The position numbers and the translations under genes are program-made. A stretch of 64,000 nt of DNA, from contig JAFJTR010000002.1 in the NCBI GenBank assembly GCA_022559985.1, positions 930,001-994,000 on the forward strand. The letters run 5' to 3'. This stretch comes from Parastagonospora avenae f. sp. tritici 18332-5 (Eukaryota; Ascomycota; Dothideomycetes; Pleosporales; Phaeosphaeriaceae). Each line of letters begins with the position of its first letter. Position 1 is the first letter of the stretch. This document shows, piece by piece, positions 1-11,071 of the stretch. The notes beneath the pieces were generated by a model. It saw only the letters and a program-made list of their open reading frames with translations. It was not told the DNA's origin and ran no database searches.

Positions 1-3000
1 TGGTGGTGAGTGGTCCAGCTCAGCTCTCTAGCTGCAATAGAGTTTGCCTTTTCGCTGAGATTGTGAGACTGCAGAGGACTTTATCGCCCACCTTCCGTAC
101 GCTGAGGACGCGCCTTTCAACTCGAACACCTCTCAACACGAGACCACGTGCCTCGCCAATACCCGCGTTGATCTCTTGTGCAGAATATACAAATGGGCAG
201 ACGGGGAGGGCGAGCAACATATTTTCTGGCTGAGCGGCCTGGCTGGTACTGGCAAATCAACAGTTGCACGCTCAGTCGCCCGCTGGTACCATACAAAGCA
301 GCGTCTAGGTGCCAGCTTTTTCTTCTCCAGAGGTGGCGGTGATGTCGGCAGTGCAGGCAGATTCGTCTCTAGTATTGCGGTCCAGCTTGCGCGGAGCGTA
401 TCCGGCGTCCGGCGCCATATCAGTAATGCCCTCATACAACGTCCCGAGATCGCCAGCCAGTCGTTGCGCGACCAGTGGCAATACCTTGTCCTCGAGCCGC
501 TGTCAAAGCTGCAGGGCCCAGCAATTTTTGTGCTAGTGATCGACGCTCTCGACGAATGTGAAGGCAGCAATGACACGCAGCTCATCGTGCAGCTCTTGGC
601 GATGTCCGGGTCATTGAAAAGTGTTCGGCTGCGAGTGTTTCTCACCAGCAGACCTGAGGTGCCGATCCAATATGGGCTGGGACAAGTGCCAGACGCAGAG
701 CGCCAGGACTTTCTGCTGCACAAGGTGTCACCGTTAATCGTCGACCACGACGTCCAGCTCTTCCTCGAATACCGACTAAGCCTGATTGGCGAAGAGGATG
801 GTCAAGAACCTGGCTGGCCGGGCGCAGAAGTCATCCAAAGCTTGGTTCGAAGCGCGTGCGGGTTGTTCATCTGGGCTGCAACAGCGTGCCGCTTCATTAG
901 CGAAGGCCTGTTCGTGGAAGAGCGGCTGCACATGCTTGCTGACGGCAGCGATTGCGACAGCGCAGCTAGTCCAGAACAACACCTTAATCAACTGTACCTG
1001 ACAGTTCTGCAAAAATCTATTCAGAGCAGCTATACTGCACGAGAACTAGCGAACTATTACAGCATGATGCGGCAGATTCTTGGGAGCATTGTAGCTTTAT
1101 CCTCGCCTCTTTCCGTCTCATCGTTAGGCAAGCTTATACTGATACGAGAGCAGCAAGTCAATCGGATGCTAAAAGAGTTGCACGCCATCCTCGACATACC
1201 AAAAGACCATGGCCAACCGCTGCGTCTGCACCACCCTTCGTTTCGCGACTTTCTCTTCGGTAAGGACAGATGCAATAATGAGAACTTCTGGATAGACGAA
1301 AAGCAAGCGCATGCGGCTCTAGCTAGCAACTGTATCCAGCTAATGTCAAGCACGCTTAAACAAGACATATGTGGCGTGAAGGCTCCTGGTACACTAGCAG
1401 CAGATTTGGAGAAGGACTGTGTTGCACAATGCATTAAACCAGAGCTTGCGTACGCCTGCATCAATTGGATCCAACACCTCGCGAAAGGATCGACACGGCT
1501 TCATGACGGTGGCCAAGTTCACTCGTTCCTGAAGGAACACTTCTTGCACTGGCTCGAGGCGCTAGGCTGGCTTAGAAAGGTGTCAGAGGGAATTCATGCT
1601 ATCAGCTTACTTGAATTCTCTGTCCTAGTAAGTCGCTCTTGACGAAACAGCGATTAGAGAATAATGTTTGCACAGGTTGAAGACTCTAGTCAGTTGCGTG
1701 TATTTGTTCATGACATGAAACGATTTGCGTTGTATGGCCGAGCAGCTGTTGAACAAGCACCATTGCAAGTGTACTACAGCACACTCATGTTTACGCCGAG
1801 GAACAGTGTGGTGAAGCGACAATTTTTCGTGTTGCCAACGTGGGTTAAGAGGGCGCCCCAGGTAGAGCGGGAATGGAATGCGCTACTGCAGACCCTAGAA
1901 GGACACTCGGACCCAGTCATCGCGGTAGTGTTCTCGCCAGACGGCAAGACAGTGGCGTCGGCATCTGACGACACGACAATTAAGCTGTGGGACGCAGGCA
2001 CTGGCACTGAGCAGCACACGCTTCAAGGACACTCAGGCTTAGTCCGTGCGGTAGTGTTCTCGCCAGACGGCAAGACAGTGGCGTCGGCATCTAACGACAC
2101 GACAATCAAGCTGTGGGACGCAGGCACTGGCACTGAGCAGCACACGCTTCAGGGACACTCAAAATGGGTTAACGCGGTAGTGTTCTCGCCAGACGGCAAG
2201 ACAGTGGCGTCGGCATCTAACGACACGACAGTCAAGCTGTGGGACGCAGGCACTGGCACTGAGCAGTACACGCTTCAAGGACACTCAAAATGGGTCAACG
2301 CGGTAGTGTTCTCGCCAGACAGCAAGACAGTGGCGTCGGCATCTAACGACACGACAGTCAAGCTGTGGGACGCAGGCACTGGCACTGAGCAGCACACGCT
2401 TCAAGGACACTCAAAATGGGTTAACGCGGTAGTGTTCTCGCCAGACGGCAAGACAGTGGCGTCGGCATCTTGGGACAAGACAGTTAAGCTGTGGGACGCA
2501 GGCACTGGCACTGAGCAGCACACGCTTCAAGGACACTCAGGCTTAGTCCGTGCGGTAGTGTTCTCGCCAGACGGCAAGACAGTGGCGTCAGCATCTAACG
2601 ACACGACAGTCAAGCTGTGGGACGCAGGCACTGGCACTGAGCAGCACACGCTTCAAGGACACTCAAAATGGGTTAACGCGGTAGTGTTCTCGCCAGACGG
2701 CAAGACAGTGGNNNNNNNNNNNNNNNNNNNNNNNNNNNNNNNNNNNNNNNNNNNNNNNNNNNNNNNNNNNNNNNNNNNNNNNNNNNNNNNNNNNNNNNNN
2801 NNNNNNNNGGCTTAGTCCGTGCGGTAGTGTTCTCGCCAGACGGCAAGACAGTGGCGTCAGCATCTAACGACACGACAGTCAAGCTGTGGGACGCAGGCAC
2901 TGGCACTAAGCAGCACACGCTTCAAGGACACTCAAAATGGGTTAACGCGGTAGTGTTCTCGCCAGACGGCAAGACAGTGGCGTCGGCATCTGGAGACAAG

Positions 3001-3330
3001 ACAGTCAAGCTGTGGGACGCAGGCACTGGCACTGAACTCCGCACACTTCAGGTCCAAGCCTGTATCTCTACACTGGAATTTTCTAGGGACGGGTCATCTC
3101 TCATCACCGATGGTACAACCTATCCTACATTGCTAGTCTGCGACGAGCAATGCGCTATTGTGGAAATGCCGTCTGACGTCTCCGTCAAGGGAGACTGGAT
3201 ATACCGTGGAGTGGAGCCTGTGATCTGGCTCCCTCCTGATCATCGCCCGATTTGCATTGCTGTATATCAAAATATTGCCGTCTTTGGCTACATGACAGGT
3301 GCTGTGACTATACTTCAGTTTGCTCTATAG
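1..3330 (+). CDS. NACHT-WD40 NLR-like protein (HET-E type), 5' partial
   Basis: Signal-transducing NTPase of the fungal NLR-like (HET-E/NWD) family, which acts in allorecognition and programmed cell death. The gene runs off the left edge. Exon ends are best placed at 1-5, 75-1627 and 1676-3330: donor GTGAGT at 6 with acceptor CAG at 72-74, and donor GTAAGT at 1628 with acceptor CACAG ending at 1675. The second intron is 48 bp and removes an in-frame TGA at 1640. Walker A (GLAGTGKST) lies at about 239-265 and the Walker B-like segment VLVIDALDEC at about 529-558. The carboxy half is an array of near-identical 42-residue WD40 repeats (each with KLWDAGTGTE) from about 1900 to 3050, then a divergent tail to the TAG. 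The N-terminal effector domain is outside the window. An assembly gap interrupts the repeats and the frame changes across it, so repeat number is unknown. Family call is firm; exon 1 is tentative. Confidence 0.9.
1900..3050 (+). repeat. Tandem 126-bp WD40-encoding repeats
   Basis: The string GGTAGTG recurs at 1924, 2050, 2176, 2302, 2428, 2554, 2680, then 2823 and 2949, exactly 126 bp apart on each side of the N gap. Nine units are visible and nearly identical at nucleotide level. Differences cluster in two short places per unit: DPVIA, GLVRA or KWVNA after the GHS triplet, and SDDTT, SNDTT, SWDKT or SGDKT before KLWD. Confidence 0.95.
2712..2808. other. Assembly gap (97 N)
   Basis: A run of 97 N lies inside the WD40 array. 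From the 126-bp period the missing sequence should be 80 bp plus a multiple of 126, so the N count is not the true size and artificially shifts the reading frame. Confidence 0.97.
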
Positions 3331-5305
3331 TGTTCAATCTATTATGTATTTTTTCTGAGGCCTGCATAGTATTTACGAGTTGTGCTTTGAATTTCTTTGA
3401 TACTAAATTGTCACTCCTATTAAGATCAATTCGGTACCGACACCTTCAATACAATTTAGTTAATGCTATCACTTGCTATCACTTGCTACGACTAGGACTA
3501 AACAAGAGGAGTAAAGGCTGCAGAGTTTAGCAGTGATGTTTGTGGTCATACAAGGCTTCTATTCACTCACTAATTTATGAAGTCAATATTACACTTTACT
3601 AAGAGCTGATCTGTTTCTGGTGACAAGTTCCTTAGTGTTTTGCTACTGCTGAGTGCGCGCGCATATTCTCAGCGCAAATTAACTTGTCAGCAGCCGCGTT
3701 CTGTTGTGGCAGTGTTGCGCATTGCGACAGGATTCTATCGGACAAAGTACAAGTCTGAGGTCGCGCGGTAGAGATTTTGATACGCTCCGTAGTTAACCGC
3801 GTTCTTTGTGATAATGGTTGGAAGATGTGACAAAGGTAAGGGTATAACAGCACTTAAGGCTTGAACCTTATGGGACGCTCGTATGACGGGATTTACTGCA
3901 AGTTGCTTCATTAGTGTGTATCGAATGAGCTTCCTAGCAGGGCATAGATGGCTAGTCGCAAGGTATGACTGAACCGCTCTATCCACAGCGCCAGCGAGCG
4001 CTCGTTTATTTTCACGTTAGGACAAACCAGATAAGACTATGTAGGGACCCCTGTCGGCCAAACCGGGATATGTGTGTGCGCAAAATCGTCCGAGATGACA
4101 CTGATTTCGAATAGCACTGTATAAAGAAGTTCGAGTATTTTGATGAAGAGTGAGTGAGAAGGCAGCAGAACACTGCAGCTTTGTGTATCGTCCCAGAGCC
4201 AGGGAGGGGCACAATATCGCTATATTCGACGTAACCCTCTAATAAAAAGAACATGTAAATGAATATCGAACATTCTGAAAAACGAAAAAGGCAGGCGAGA
4301 CATAGGCAACCGACGTTAGCTATTTAGGCCGGAGAAGACGACAGGACATCAACGTTTTGTCTGGCCTTTTTGGATCTGCAAGAAGCACAACATCAGTGTC
4401 TCTCATAGCGTTTCCTGGGAAACAGAGCTTGTAAAGCGATGCAGAATGTCTAGATTAAGCAAAGAGAGTGGACGACACATGGTACTGTACTTGCACACGT
4501 GTTTTGAATTTTAAGAAGAGAAGGCAGCAGAACATTGCCACTGGATGCGCAGTTTTTGGAAGCCACAAAAGGCAAGACATCCACTCCTCTAGGGCCAGTT
4601 TTGATAAACAGAGCTTTCAGGAAAGTATTCAGTCGATTTGAAGGGAAGAGGCCGAGCAGTGAAGATTATATAGAGTCCTCGAGGCTAGATCGCCCTAAGT
4701 TGTTCGCGATTAGCATGTGATCTCGCGACTGTGAGAATGTGATGAGGTCTTCCGGGCACCATTAATAAAGAAGCTGCAATCCGCGAGGAAGATAGTTATA
4801 AGTGGATGGCTTCATATTGAACGAAAGGAGCTACTCATCACAACAAACGCGCTCGTAAGAGACCCATTCCGAATTCCTCGAATCTGTGATTTCCAATAGA
4901 TCGACACTTAGATTGCAGCAGTGAGACACAAAGGCAGAAATGAAGTCGGAAATTTATTTATCGATGAATATCTCTTGGGAGATGAATTATGGAAAAAATT
5001 CCAAAACGTCTCGGTGGGGACATGACTCTCATGCGCCTGCGCACGGATGTTGCTCAGGGTGATGCTCAAAACACTACTTCTATGCAGGGTTGCGCATCTT
5101 CAGACTCCATGTACCACATCAGGAGATCTTGTCAAGCGTCAAGGTTGGGGAGAATCATGTAGTATTAGGCTATGGGATAGAGAGGCCTATGTACTGAATG
5201 GAGCACGCACTAGTCCCAATGGGGAAGTGCGTGAGAGCAAACATGCGGTGGAACCTGGGGCAAACAGTACCGGCCCGTGCGGGAGACCCCACAGCCGACA
5301 GATCT
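3331..5305. other. Gene-poor stretch downstream of the NLR-like gene
   Basis: No convincing coding sequence on either strand; open frames are short and scattered. A short phrase (GAAGGCAGCAGAACA) occurs near 4158 and again near 4519 in partly similar surroundings, suggesting an old degenerate duplication. Nothing else recognised. Confidence 0.5.
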
Positions 5306-6238
5306 CTAAGACTGCTCAGAAGCTTCTCCACGGTCGTTGCTAGCAGTCTCAGCGCTGCGCACCTTACGGCCGGACTGGTTCTGAGCTTGGGGGATGTTGG
5401 GCCTGATGCCGTTTTCATTCCTGTTCTCCCCCTGGGCGCTACGACGGGCGGAAGGGTTGAGCGAGTTCTCAATGGATTCGAAAACGGCATCTGGAGCCTG
5501 GGCGCCACGAGACTTTAGGCTGGGAGGGTTTGGTTGCGGGAGGCTGGGCCTGGCGGCGTCGTCTTCGATTCTGCCCTGGACCTGTGGGCTACGACGGCGG
5601 CTAGAAGGGTTGAGAGATTGCTCAATTGACTCAAAAACAGCATCCGGAGCCTGAGCGTCACGAGAATTCAGGTTAGGAGGGCTTGCCTGGGGAAGGTTAT
5701 TGTTTCCGCCGTTGTCCTCAATCCTGCCCTGTCCTTGGGGACTGCGCGCCCTACGGCCAGAAGGGTTCAGCGACTGCTCAATCGACTCAAAGACCGCATC
5801 TGGCGCCTGGGCGCTACGACGGCTGGAAGCGGGGAGGGCTCTGTTGATGGAGTCGAAGGCAGCATCTTGATCCGCACCGGCATTCTGGGCGGTGCGAGAC
5901 TTCAGGCTGGGAGGGCTTGCTTGGGGGAGGTTGTTATTTCCGCCGTCGTCCTCGACCTTGAACTGCCCCTGGGCGGCGCGGGACTTAATGCTCGAACCAG
6001 GTCGGAGGGCGTTAATGGCGTCGGAAACGGGGTCCTGTGGGGCCCTGGTGTCGAGCTGGAGTCCACGAGACTTCAGGGCGGACGCAGGTCGAAGTCTGTT
6101 GACGGCGTCGTTGACGGCGTCTTCTGCTGGCTGAGTATCGGATTGGGGTCCGCGGCCGTTGATAGTGCCAGTGGGTGCTGAGTAGGCTGTAGAAACCATC
6201 AAGCCGAGGGCGATGGCGAGAATTTCTGTAGTACGCAT
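5306..6238 (-). CDS. Secreted repeat protein with basic processing sites (KEP-like)
   Basis: Predicted secreted protein of 310 residues, no intron. The ATG at 6238 is chosen because it starts a clean signal peptide (MRTTEILAIALGLMVSTAYS, then APTG); the frame is open upstream but lacks an ATG. The mature part is built from two alternating peptide types bounded by KSR, SRR, GRR or ARR. Type A is short and helix-like (for example DAVFESIEQSLNPS; six copies). Type B is acidic then Asn/Pro-rich (core GQGRIEDNGGNNNLPQASPP; four copies). This matches Kex2-processed repeat proteins, whose units can be released as peptides, including RiPP precursors. No partner enzyme such as a UstYa-type oxidase is visible nearby, so the fate of the peptides is unknown. 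A TATATAAA lies about 160 bp upstream. Confidence 0.8.
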   Translation of the reverse strand: MRTTEILAIALGLMVSTAYSAPTGTINGRGPQSDTQPAEDAVNDAVNRLRPASALKSRGLQLDTRAPQDPVSDAINALRPGSSIKSRAAQGQFKVEDDGGNNNLPQASPPSLKSRTAQNAGADQDAAFDSINRALPASSRRSAQAPDAVFESIEQSLNPSGRRARSPQGQGRIEDNGGNNNLPQASPPNLNSRDAQAPDAVFESIEQSLNPSSRRRSPQVQGRIEDDAARPSLPQPNPPSLKSRGAQAPDAVFESIENSLNPSARRSAQGENRNENGIRPNIPQAQNQSGRKVRSAETASNDRGEASEQS

Positions 6239-6398
6239 GTTGAAGATCTGGGTATATTGCAGGGGAAAAGTGAACGAGTAGATGTAATGGTAAAGCAAAT
6301 AGATAAAATGTAGTGTTGGAGTAACGAAATATACTATTGAAGGACCGGCCTGTACTGTTGGATGGAGATGTGATCTTCGAGACAGACGTTGGAAGCTC

Positions 6399-6406
6399 TT
6401 TATATA
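6399..6406 (-). promoter_or_regulatory. TATA box of the repeat-protein gene
   Basis: TATATAAA on the minus strand, about 160 bp upstream of the start codon at 6238, implying a leader of roughly 130 nt. Confidence 0.5.
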
Positions 6407-6423
6407 CAGCGTGTCGGTCCGCT

Positions 6424-6747
6424 AAGTTGTCTCCTGTTCCATTGTAGCTACCAGAAGCACCGTATGAACCAAGAGATGCTGTATGAACCAAGAGGCACGG
6501 TGTGATTCCTGTAACGCGCAATGCAAAGCCATGGATACAAAGAAGCGAAGAAATTCGCCCAGATGCTATACTAGACAGGTATTAAGGCAAGGCCAAGTTG
6601 TCTCCTGTCCCATTGTAGCTATCCAGAAGCACCGTCTGAAGAAGCAACAGCATGATTCCTGTAACGCGCAGTGCAAAGCCATGAATACAAAGAACCCTGG
6701 GAAAGTGAAGAAATTAACGCAGATGCTATACTAGGTAGACATTAAGA
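6424..6747. repeat. Local tandem duplication 1
   Basis: Two diverged copies, roughly 6424-6586 and 6597-6747. Shared phrases in the same order are GTTGTCTCCTGT, CATTGTAGCTA, CAGAAGCACCGT, CCTGTAACGCGCA, TGCAAAGCCATG and ATGCTATACTAG. No coding potential. Confidence 0.75.
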
Positions 6748-6749
6748 TG

Positions 6750-7035
6750 AATCAAGCGTTTCTCTAACATAAGTCAAGGCAACTTTACAGAGCGATGGCA
6801 TGTTTTCTATTTCTTAGCATCCTCACATCGAGATATCTGCGACCCTGCCCAGGCGCAACGGCCCGTCAGTCTCGCCGAACGCAGATAGATGTTAGGGCAA
6901 GTTAAGCGATTCTCTAAGATGAAGCAAGGCAGCTTTTACACCGCGATGACATGTTTTTTATTCCTTAGCATCTTCACATCTCGAGATGTGCGACCATGCC
7001 CAGGCGCACCGGCCTGTCAGTCGCGCCGAACGCGC
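6750..7035. repeat. Local tandem duplication 2
   Basis: Two diverged copies, roughly 6755-6885 and 6905-7035, sharing TTCTCTAA, CAAGGCA, GCGATG, CATGTTTT, CTTAGCATC, TGCGACC, TGCCCAGGCGCA and CGCCGAACGC in the same order. It follows directly on duplication 1 and carries no apparent gene. Confidence 0.7.
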
Positions 7036-7762
7036 TAGAAGCGGTAGCTGCGTGAAACTCAAGATGTCACTAGACTGGTCTGTGACCCCTTGTCTGGCGA
7101 CCTCAGGACCTCGGGAAGTTGGCGAGATCATGCCTCGTGGATCAACGCGTTCGGGTAGTGGGCTTGTTTTGTCGGATAGGTTCCGGGGGAAAGGGATGGG
7201 AGTAGCTTGGTATCAATATGCTGAATTTATGAAATATACCTAGGTATGGCATAACTTTGTTGGAAATTCTAGCGATTGTTCGACTACTTTGAGCAGGAGA
7301 TGGCTTCGCTATTAGACACTCTGTGTGATGTTGATTCGGGATCATGAGCTGAACTAGATGCTTGTGATAGCAGACACGTGCGTAGACGCTGAATGGCGCT
7401 AGGTGGTCTATGATTGCCACACTGCCAGAATGTGAAGAAGTGTTTTGAGGTACCACAGCCATTGCATGTATACACAGGAAGCTCTCTGGCGGTGATGGCT
7501 CTAAGCAGCTTCCCTTCGTCTCCGATATCCCTGATGACCACTAGCCAGTCGATAGCCACCAGTGTCGACCTTTGCCGCACTGTACTTTTGTTCAACTGCT
7601 CGTCTCGATGCCGCTGATCGGGAATGATACGTGTGCTCCAGCTCCGCCTGGAGTGGCTGAATGCGCTTTTGCACATGATCGCGGGAATTCCCGCATGACT
7701 GCAGTAATCCGGCATTGGGGCGTGTCGAATTCCTTCAAGAAAAGATCAAAGCCGTGGTTCTT
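7036..7762. other. Intergenic, nothing recognised
   Basis: Open frames here are short, overlap one another on both strands and show no family resemblance. It includes the 3' flank of PRP38. Confidence 0.5.
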
Positions 7763-8722
7763 TTATCTCTCATCTCCGCTGTGCTCCCCTCTTCGACTTC
7801 GACTCCGACTCCTAGTTCGACTTCTGCTCCTCGAGTCCCGACGGCCGCGATCACTCGGACTGCGTGTCCTCCTCTCTCCATCTTCATAACTGCGACTCCG
7901 ACTTCGCGTCCGACTCCTGCTCCTACTGTCAGAACTCCTGCTGCGACTCCTACTATCATAACTCCTCGTCCTACTCCTCACACTACCATCACTCCCCTCC
8001 TTCAGCTCCTCGTCCAACTCATCCACCTCATCCCCCAACGGACTCTCCCTGGGCTCCAACATGTCCAGATCCTCCAGGTTCGCCCTGCTCGGCAACTTCC
8101 ACAGACTAGTCGCACACATGCGGTCCTTCGTGAGTAGATCATCGATAAATTGATCGACGTGCGTGAGCGTAAACGCGTCTTTGAGCCGGCGCTTGATCTT
8201 GCGATAATCCGTGAGCAGTGGCTCGAGCGTCTTGTATATCTCGACGGGCTCCCACGCGAGGCGAATGTAAAAGGCTGCAAGGCAGCGCAGGTATTTGAAT
8301 TGCCCGAGTTTGCCGGCGGCGTTGGGGTCTTGTGGTTTCTCATCCCCCTCTTCCTCCTCTTTCTTGACATCCCCCTCCCCATCCTCCTCTTCATCCCCAA
8401 AATTCAAATACTCCAGCACAATCGCCTTCTCGGGCACCAGCTGAAGCATTTTAAACGCGAGGCAGAGGAAAGGCGTGGGCTTGCCTGTGATGCCGGTTGT
8501 GCCGCCGATGAACTTCAGGTCGGCGGCGCGGTCGCATAGGGTCGCGGCATTGAGGCCGAAACATTGCTCTTTCCAGTAGTAAGACTCGGTGATGCGTTCG
8601 CGGACACCCTTTTCGAATAGCAGCGCGGGGTTCTGGCCGCGGATCAGGGCGCCTGAGTAGCCGCGGTCGTCGAGGAGAGCGCGCTCGTCGGCGCGATCGA
8701 AGCGCGGTTTGGAATTCGCCAT
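7763..8722 (-). CDS. PRP38: Pre-mRNA-splicing factor 38 (Prp38)
   Basis: Component of the U4/U6.U5 tri-snRNP, needed for spliceosome activation in the nucleus. Single exon, 319 residues. The N-terminal Prp38 domain is clear (RADERALLDDRGYSGALIRG, LFEKGVRERI, YYWKEQCFGLNAATLCDRA, PTPFLCLAFKMLQL, EYLNF). A short acidic insert around residues 110-130 is followed by FKYLRCLAAFYIRL and SLWKLPSR. The C-terminal 80 residues are an Arg/Ser-rich RS domain, as in many non-yeast orthologues. The ATG at 8722 begins the conserved N-terminus directly. Divergent from the GT8-like gene, with about 310 bp shared upstream region. Confidence 0.96.
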   Translation of the reverse strand: MANSKPRFDRADERALLDDRGYSGALIRGQNPALLFEKGVRERITESYYWKEQCFGLNAATLCDRAADLKFIGGTTGITGKPTPFLCLAFKMLQLVPEKAIVLEYLNFGDEEEDGEGDVKKEEEEGDEKPQDPNAAGKLGQFKYLRCLAAFYIRLAWEPVEIYKTLEPLLTDYRKIKRRLKDAFTLTHVDQFIDDLLTKDRMCATSLWKLPSRANLEDLDMLEPRESPLGDEVDELDEELKEGSDGSVRSRTRSYDSRSRSRSSDSRSRSRTRSRSRSYEDGERRTRSPSDRGRRDSRSRSRTRSRSRSRRGEHSGDER

Positions 8723-9035
8723 TGGGGTCGCGTGTGTCGTTTTGTTTTATCGCATGCGTTGAATTGGAACTGAGTTTTGGCGTCGAGTGTGTGTTCAGAT
8801 TGGTGGTCGTGAAGCTCGATATCTTGTCGCGACAATTTGATGGCGTCTTATCGATAGTCGCTTAGCCAACGTAGCGGTCAACACGGCCCTGCGCACATCT
8901 AGGCCCGCATGCACGTCACACCAGTCCACGACATAATCCCACTTGCACGAGCTGATGACTGCATGCTTCATGATACCTTTCACATAACATCTATACCTAT
9001 TTTGATACCCACTTTGCTCCTTGCTTCCTTCCACC
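8723..9035. other. Divergent promoter region PRP38 / GT8-like gene
   Basis: About 310 bp between two start codons facing away from each other. No clear TATA box. An open frame crossing it on the plus strand ends inside intron 1 of the GT8-like gene and is not supported as a gene. Confidence 0.5.
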
Positions 9036-10249
9036 ATGGGGCGGTTACTACTGTCCTCGAGCCAAGTCTCTGTTATTCTTTCTGCTGTTATTAGTATGTC
9101 GAGTGATGTGAATGTAGTGCGACTTGCTAACACGCAGTAGTTTTCATGTTCACGTTTGCGCTCTTTCTCTCAGGATATGTCTTACAACAGCGATACGTTC
9201 ACAATCTACAAGCCGCGATAAAACCGCGCCTACCTAAACCACTCGTACAACAAGTAATAGAGCCGCCAAAGCTGGACGTAAAGTGGGCACGACCCATGGG
9301 AAGTCGGCCAGAGCTGGACGACTCGTATCAGCAATATATCGCGGGGCAAACCATGGACTGGAGTCGGTTGGGCTATGTTCAAATGGTCAAAGAGCGCGTG
9401 GAGCTGTGCAGCGCGGTGATGCTGCTGTCGGATCTACATCGCATGAAGAGCCCGGCAAGGAAGATACTCATGTTCCCGCGACTGTGGCTAGCAGAGGCAG
9501 AGGAGACGAAGAAGGACCCACAAACGGCGACTACATGGCGATTACTACGGACAGCAGCGCGGCGTTACGGCGTCACCTTGGTACCCATGGAACCTATCGT
9601 CGACGGAGCAGATGCAAACCTGGCCACTTCATATTCTCTCGCCAGCATTTACTCGCTCGCTGAGTTTGAGAGGGTGGTGTATCTGCAAGGCCCGGGCACA
9701 TTGCTTGACGCGTCCGCGCTGGACTCCATGCTGGCATTTTCAACGTCTGAGACCATAGCTGCATTCCCAGCTTCGCCAGAGAGAAAAGAACTGTCGACTT
9801 CTCTGCTTCTTGTACACCCATCGAAGGAGACATTCCAGCAGCTGAAGGCGCAGCGAGCATCTGCTTCCATGTCAGACCTGGAACTGTTTCGGGCGACATT
9901 TCCGGCGTCTGAGTCGCTCATTGCAGAGTGGACGCTATCAAGGGGCAACCTGTTCTACGAGTCACAAAGCCTCCGTGAACCTGTCGACGAGTTCAACACC
10001 ACAGCGTTCGAGGAGGCGACAACCTATGTGCGATTGTCAGACCCGGAACTGCCCGGTCCAGAATATGACGTGCCGTATTCGGACCGCGTGCGCCTCAGGC
10101 CCAAGAACCGCGAGGCCGAAGAGGTATGGAGCAGGCTGTACGAGGACTTCAGACAGCAGCGCATGGACGTGTGCGGACTGGATCTGGAGTACATGCCGGT
10201 GGTGCTCGACGGACTGCTCTCGAAGACCAAGGCTGAGACGGAGCTATGA
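9036..10249 (+). CDS. GT8-like glycosyltransferase-fold protein, type II membrane
   Basis: Predicted Golgi/ER-type membrane-anchored protein of the nucleotide-diphospho-sugar transferase fold. I place exons at 9036-9093 and 9138-10249 (389 residues). The start CCACCATGG gives MGRLLLSSSQVSVILSAV; splicing the 44-bp intron (GTATGT, GCTAAC branch, CGCAG) joins it to IVFMFTFALFLSGYVLQQR, one continuous signal anchor. The body resembles GT8/glycogenin-like proteins (SLASIYSLAEFERVVYLQGP, SLLLVHPSKETF, LSRGNLFYES). The usual DxD metal site after VVYL reads QGPGTL, so catalytic activity is doubtful. Substrate not predictable. The spliced N-terminus makes sense but is not proven. Confidence 0.72.
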
Positions 10250-11071
10250 GACGAGCATCGATGTTCCTCGAGACGAAGGATCCAGGCAGTCCACGGTCCT
10301 GCATGGGCCTGAATGTATGATGATGTCTCCCGCGCAAGGCGATCGACACGCAGTGGGATAGATAGGGTTGGTGTTGGTGGGGGAAAGTGGTCGAGAACGG
10401 TCCGCATGCAGCATGACCGGGTATGTATATATGGATCATGCAGCCCCAGGACTCGGTAGCCGTGGCTCGCAGCGCTGGGACAAGTCAGGGCGCCATGACG
10501 CAACCGCCGGGCTCCCCGCCGAGAGCGTGGGAACGTGAAGGAAGCAATTGAGGGACGGGCGGTGCATGCAGCATAGCGAGGGCGTTGGATATGTAGAGGT
10601 GCGGCAATAGACATGTGATTATGCAGTGCAGACGGGCGGTTCCCAATGCAGGCGGGCGGTGGAGCCCATGCTTCTTTGATGCACAGGTGGTGATGGCGCG
10701 CATCGCAGCTGCTTCCCCGCGGTAACGTCAATCGCAGCTCCTACCAACCTCCCTGCCCTCAAGCTCAAGCGCAAGCTCAAGCTCTCCAGCAGAGCTGCCC
10801 CGTCCCATTCCATCCCATCGCTATCCTTTGTCGTGCTGCATGCTGACACGCTGTCGCGCCCCATTGTGCCCGTCTGCGTCGCCTAGCTGTCCATTGAGGC
10901 CGCGCGCATTCCACGAGGGCTGCCGCTGAAGTTGGCGATCGCCCGCCCGCGGCACAGGAACAGCCACTGGCAGCTCCAGCCAGGGCAGCGCGCGAGCATT
11001 AGAGTTAGCACCAGCATTCCACTGCCTCTGCCTCTGCCTCTGCCTCCGCCTCAGCCTCTGCCGCCGCTCCT
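10250..11071. other. Upstream region of the PKA catalytic subunit gene
   Basis: No supported gene. The last 50 bp before the PKA start are a TGCCTC-type pyrimidine-rich simple repeat (about 11020-11070), likely core promoter or leader. Minus-strand open frames here are low-complexity. Confidence 0.5.

Noticed and set aside
7735..8109. Ser/Thr/Pro-rich frames on the plus strand
   Set aside because: Antisense of the Arg/Ser repeats of Prp38.
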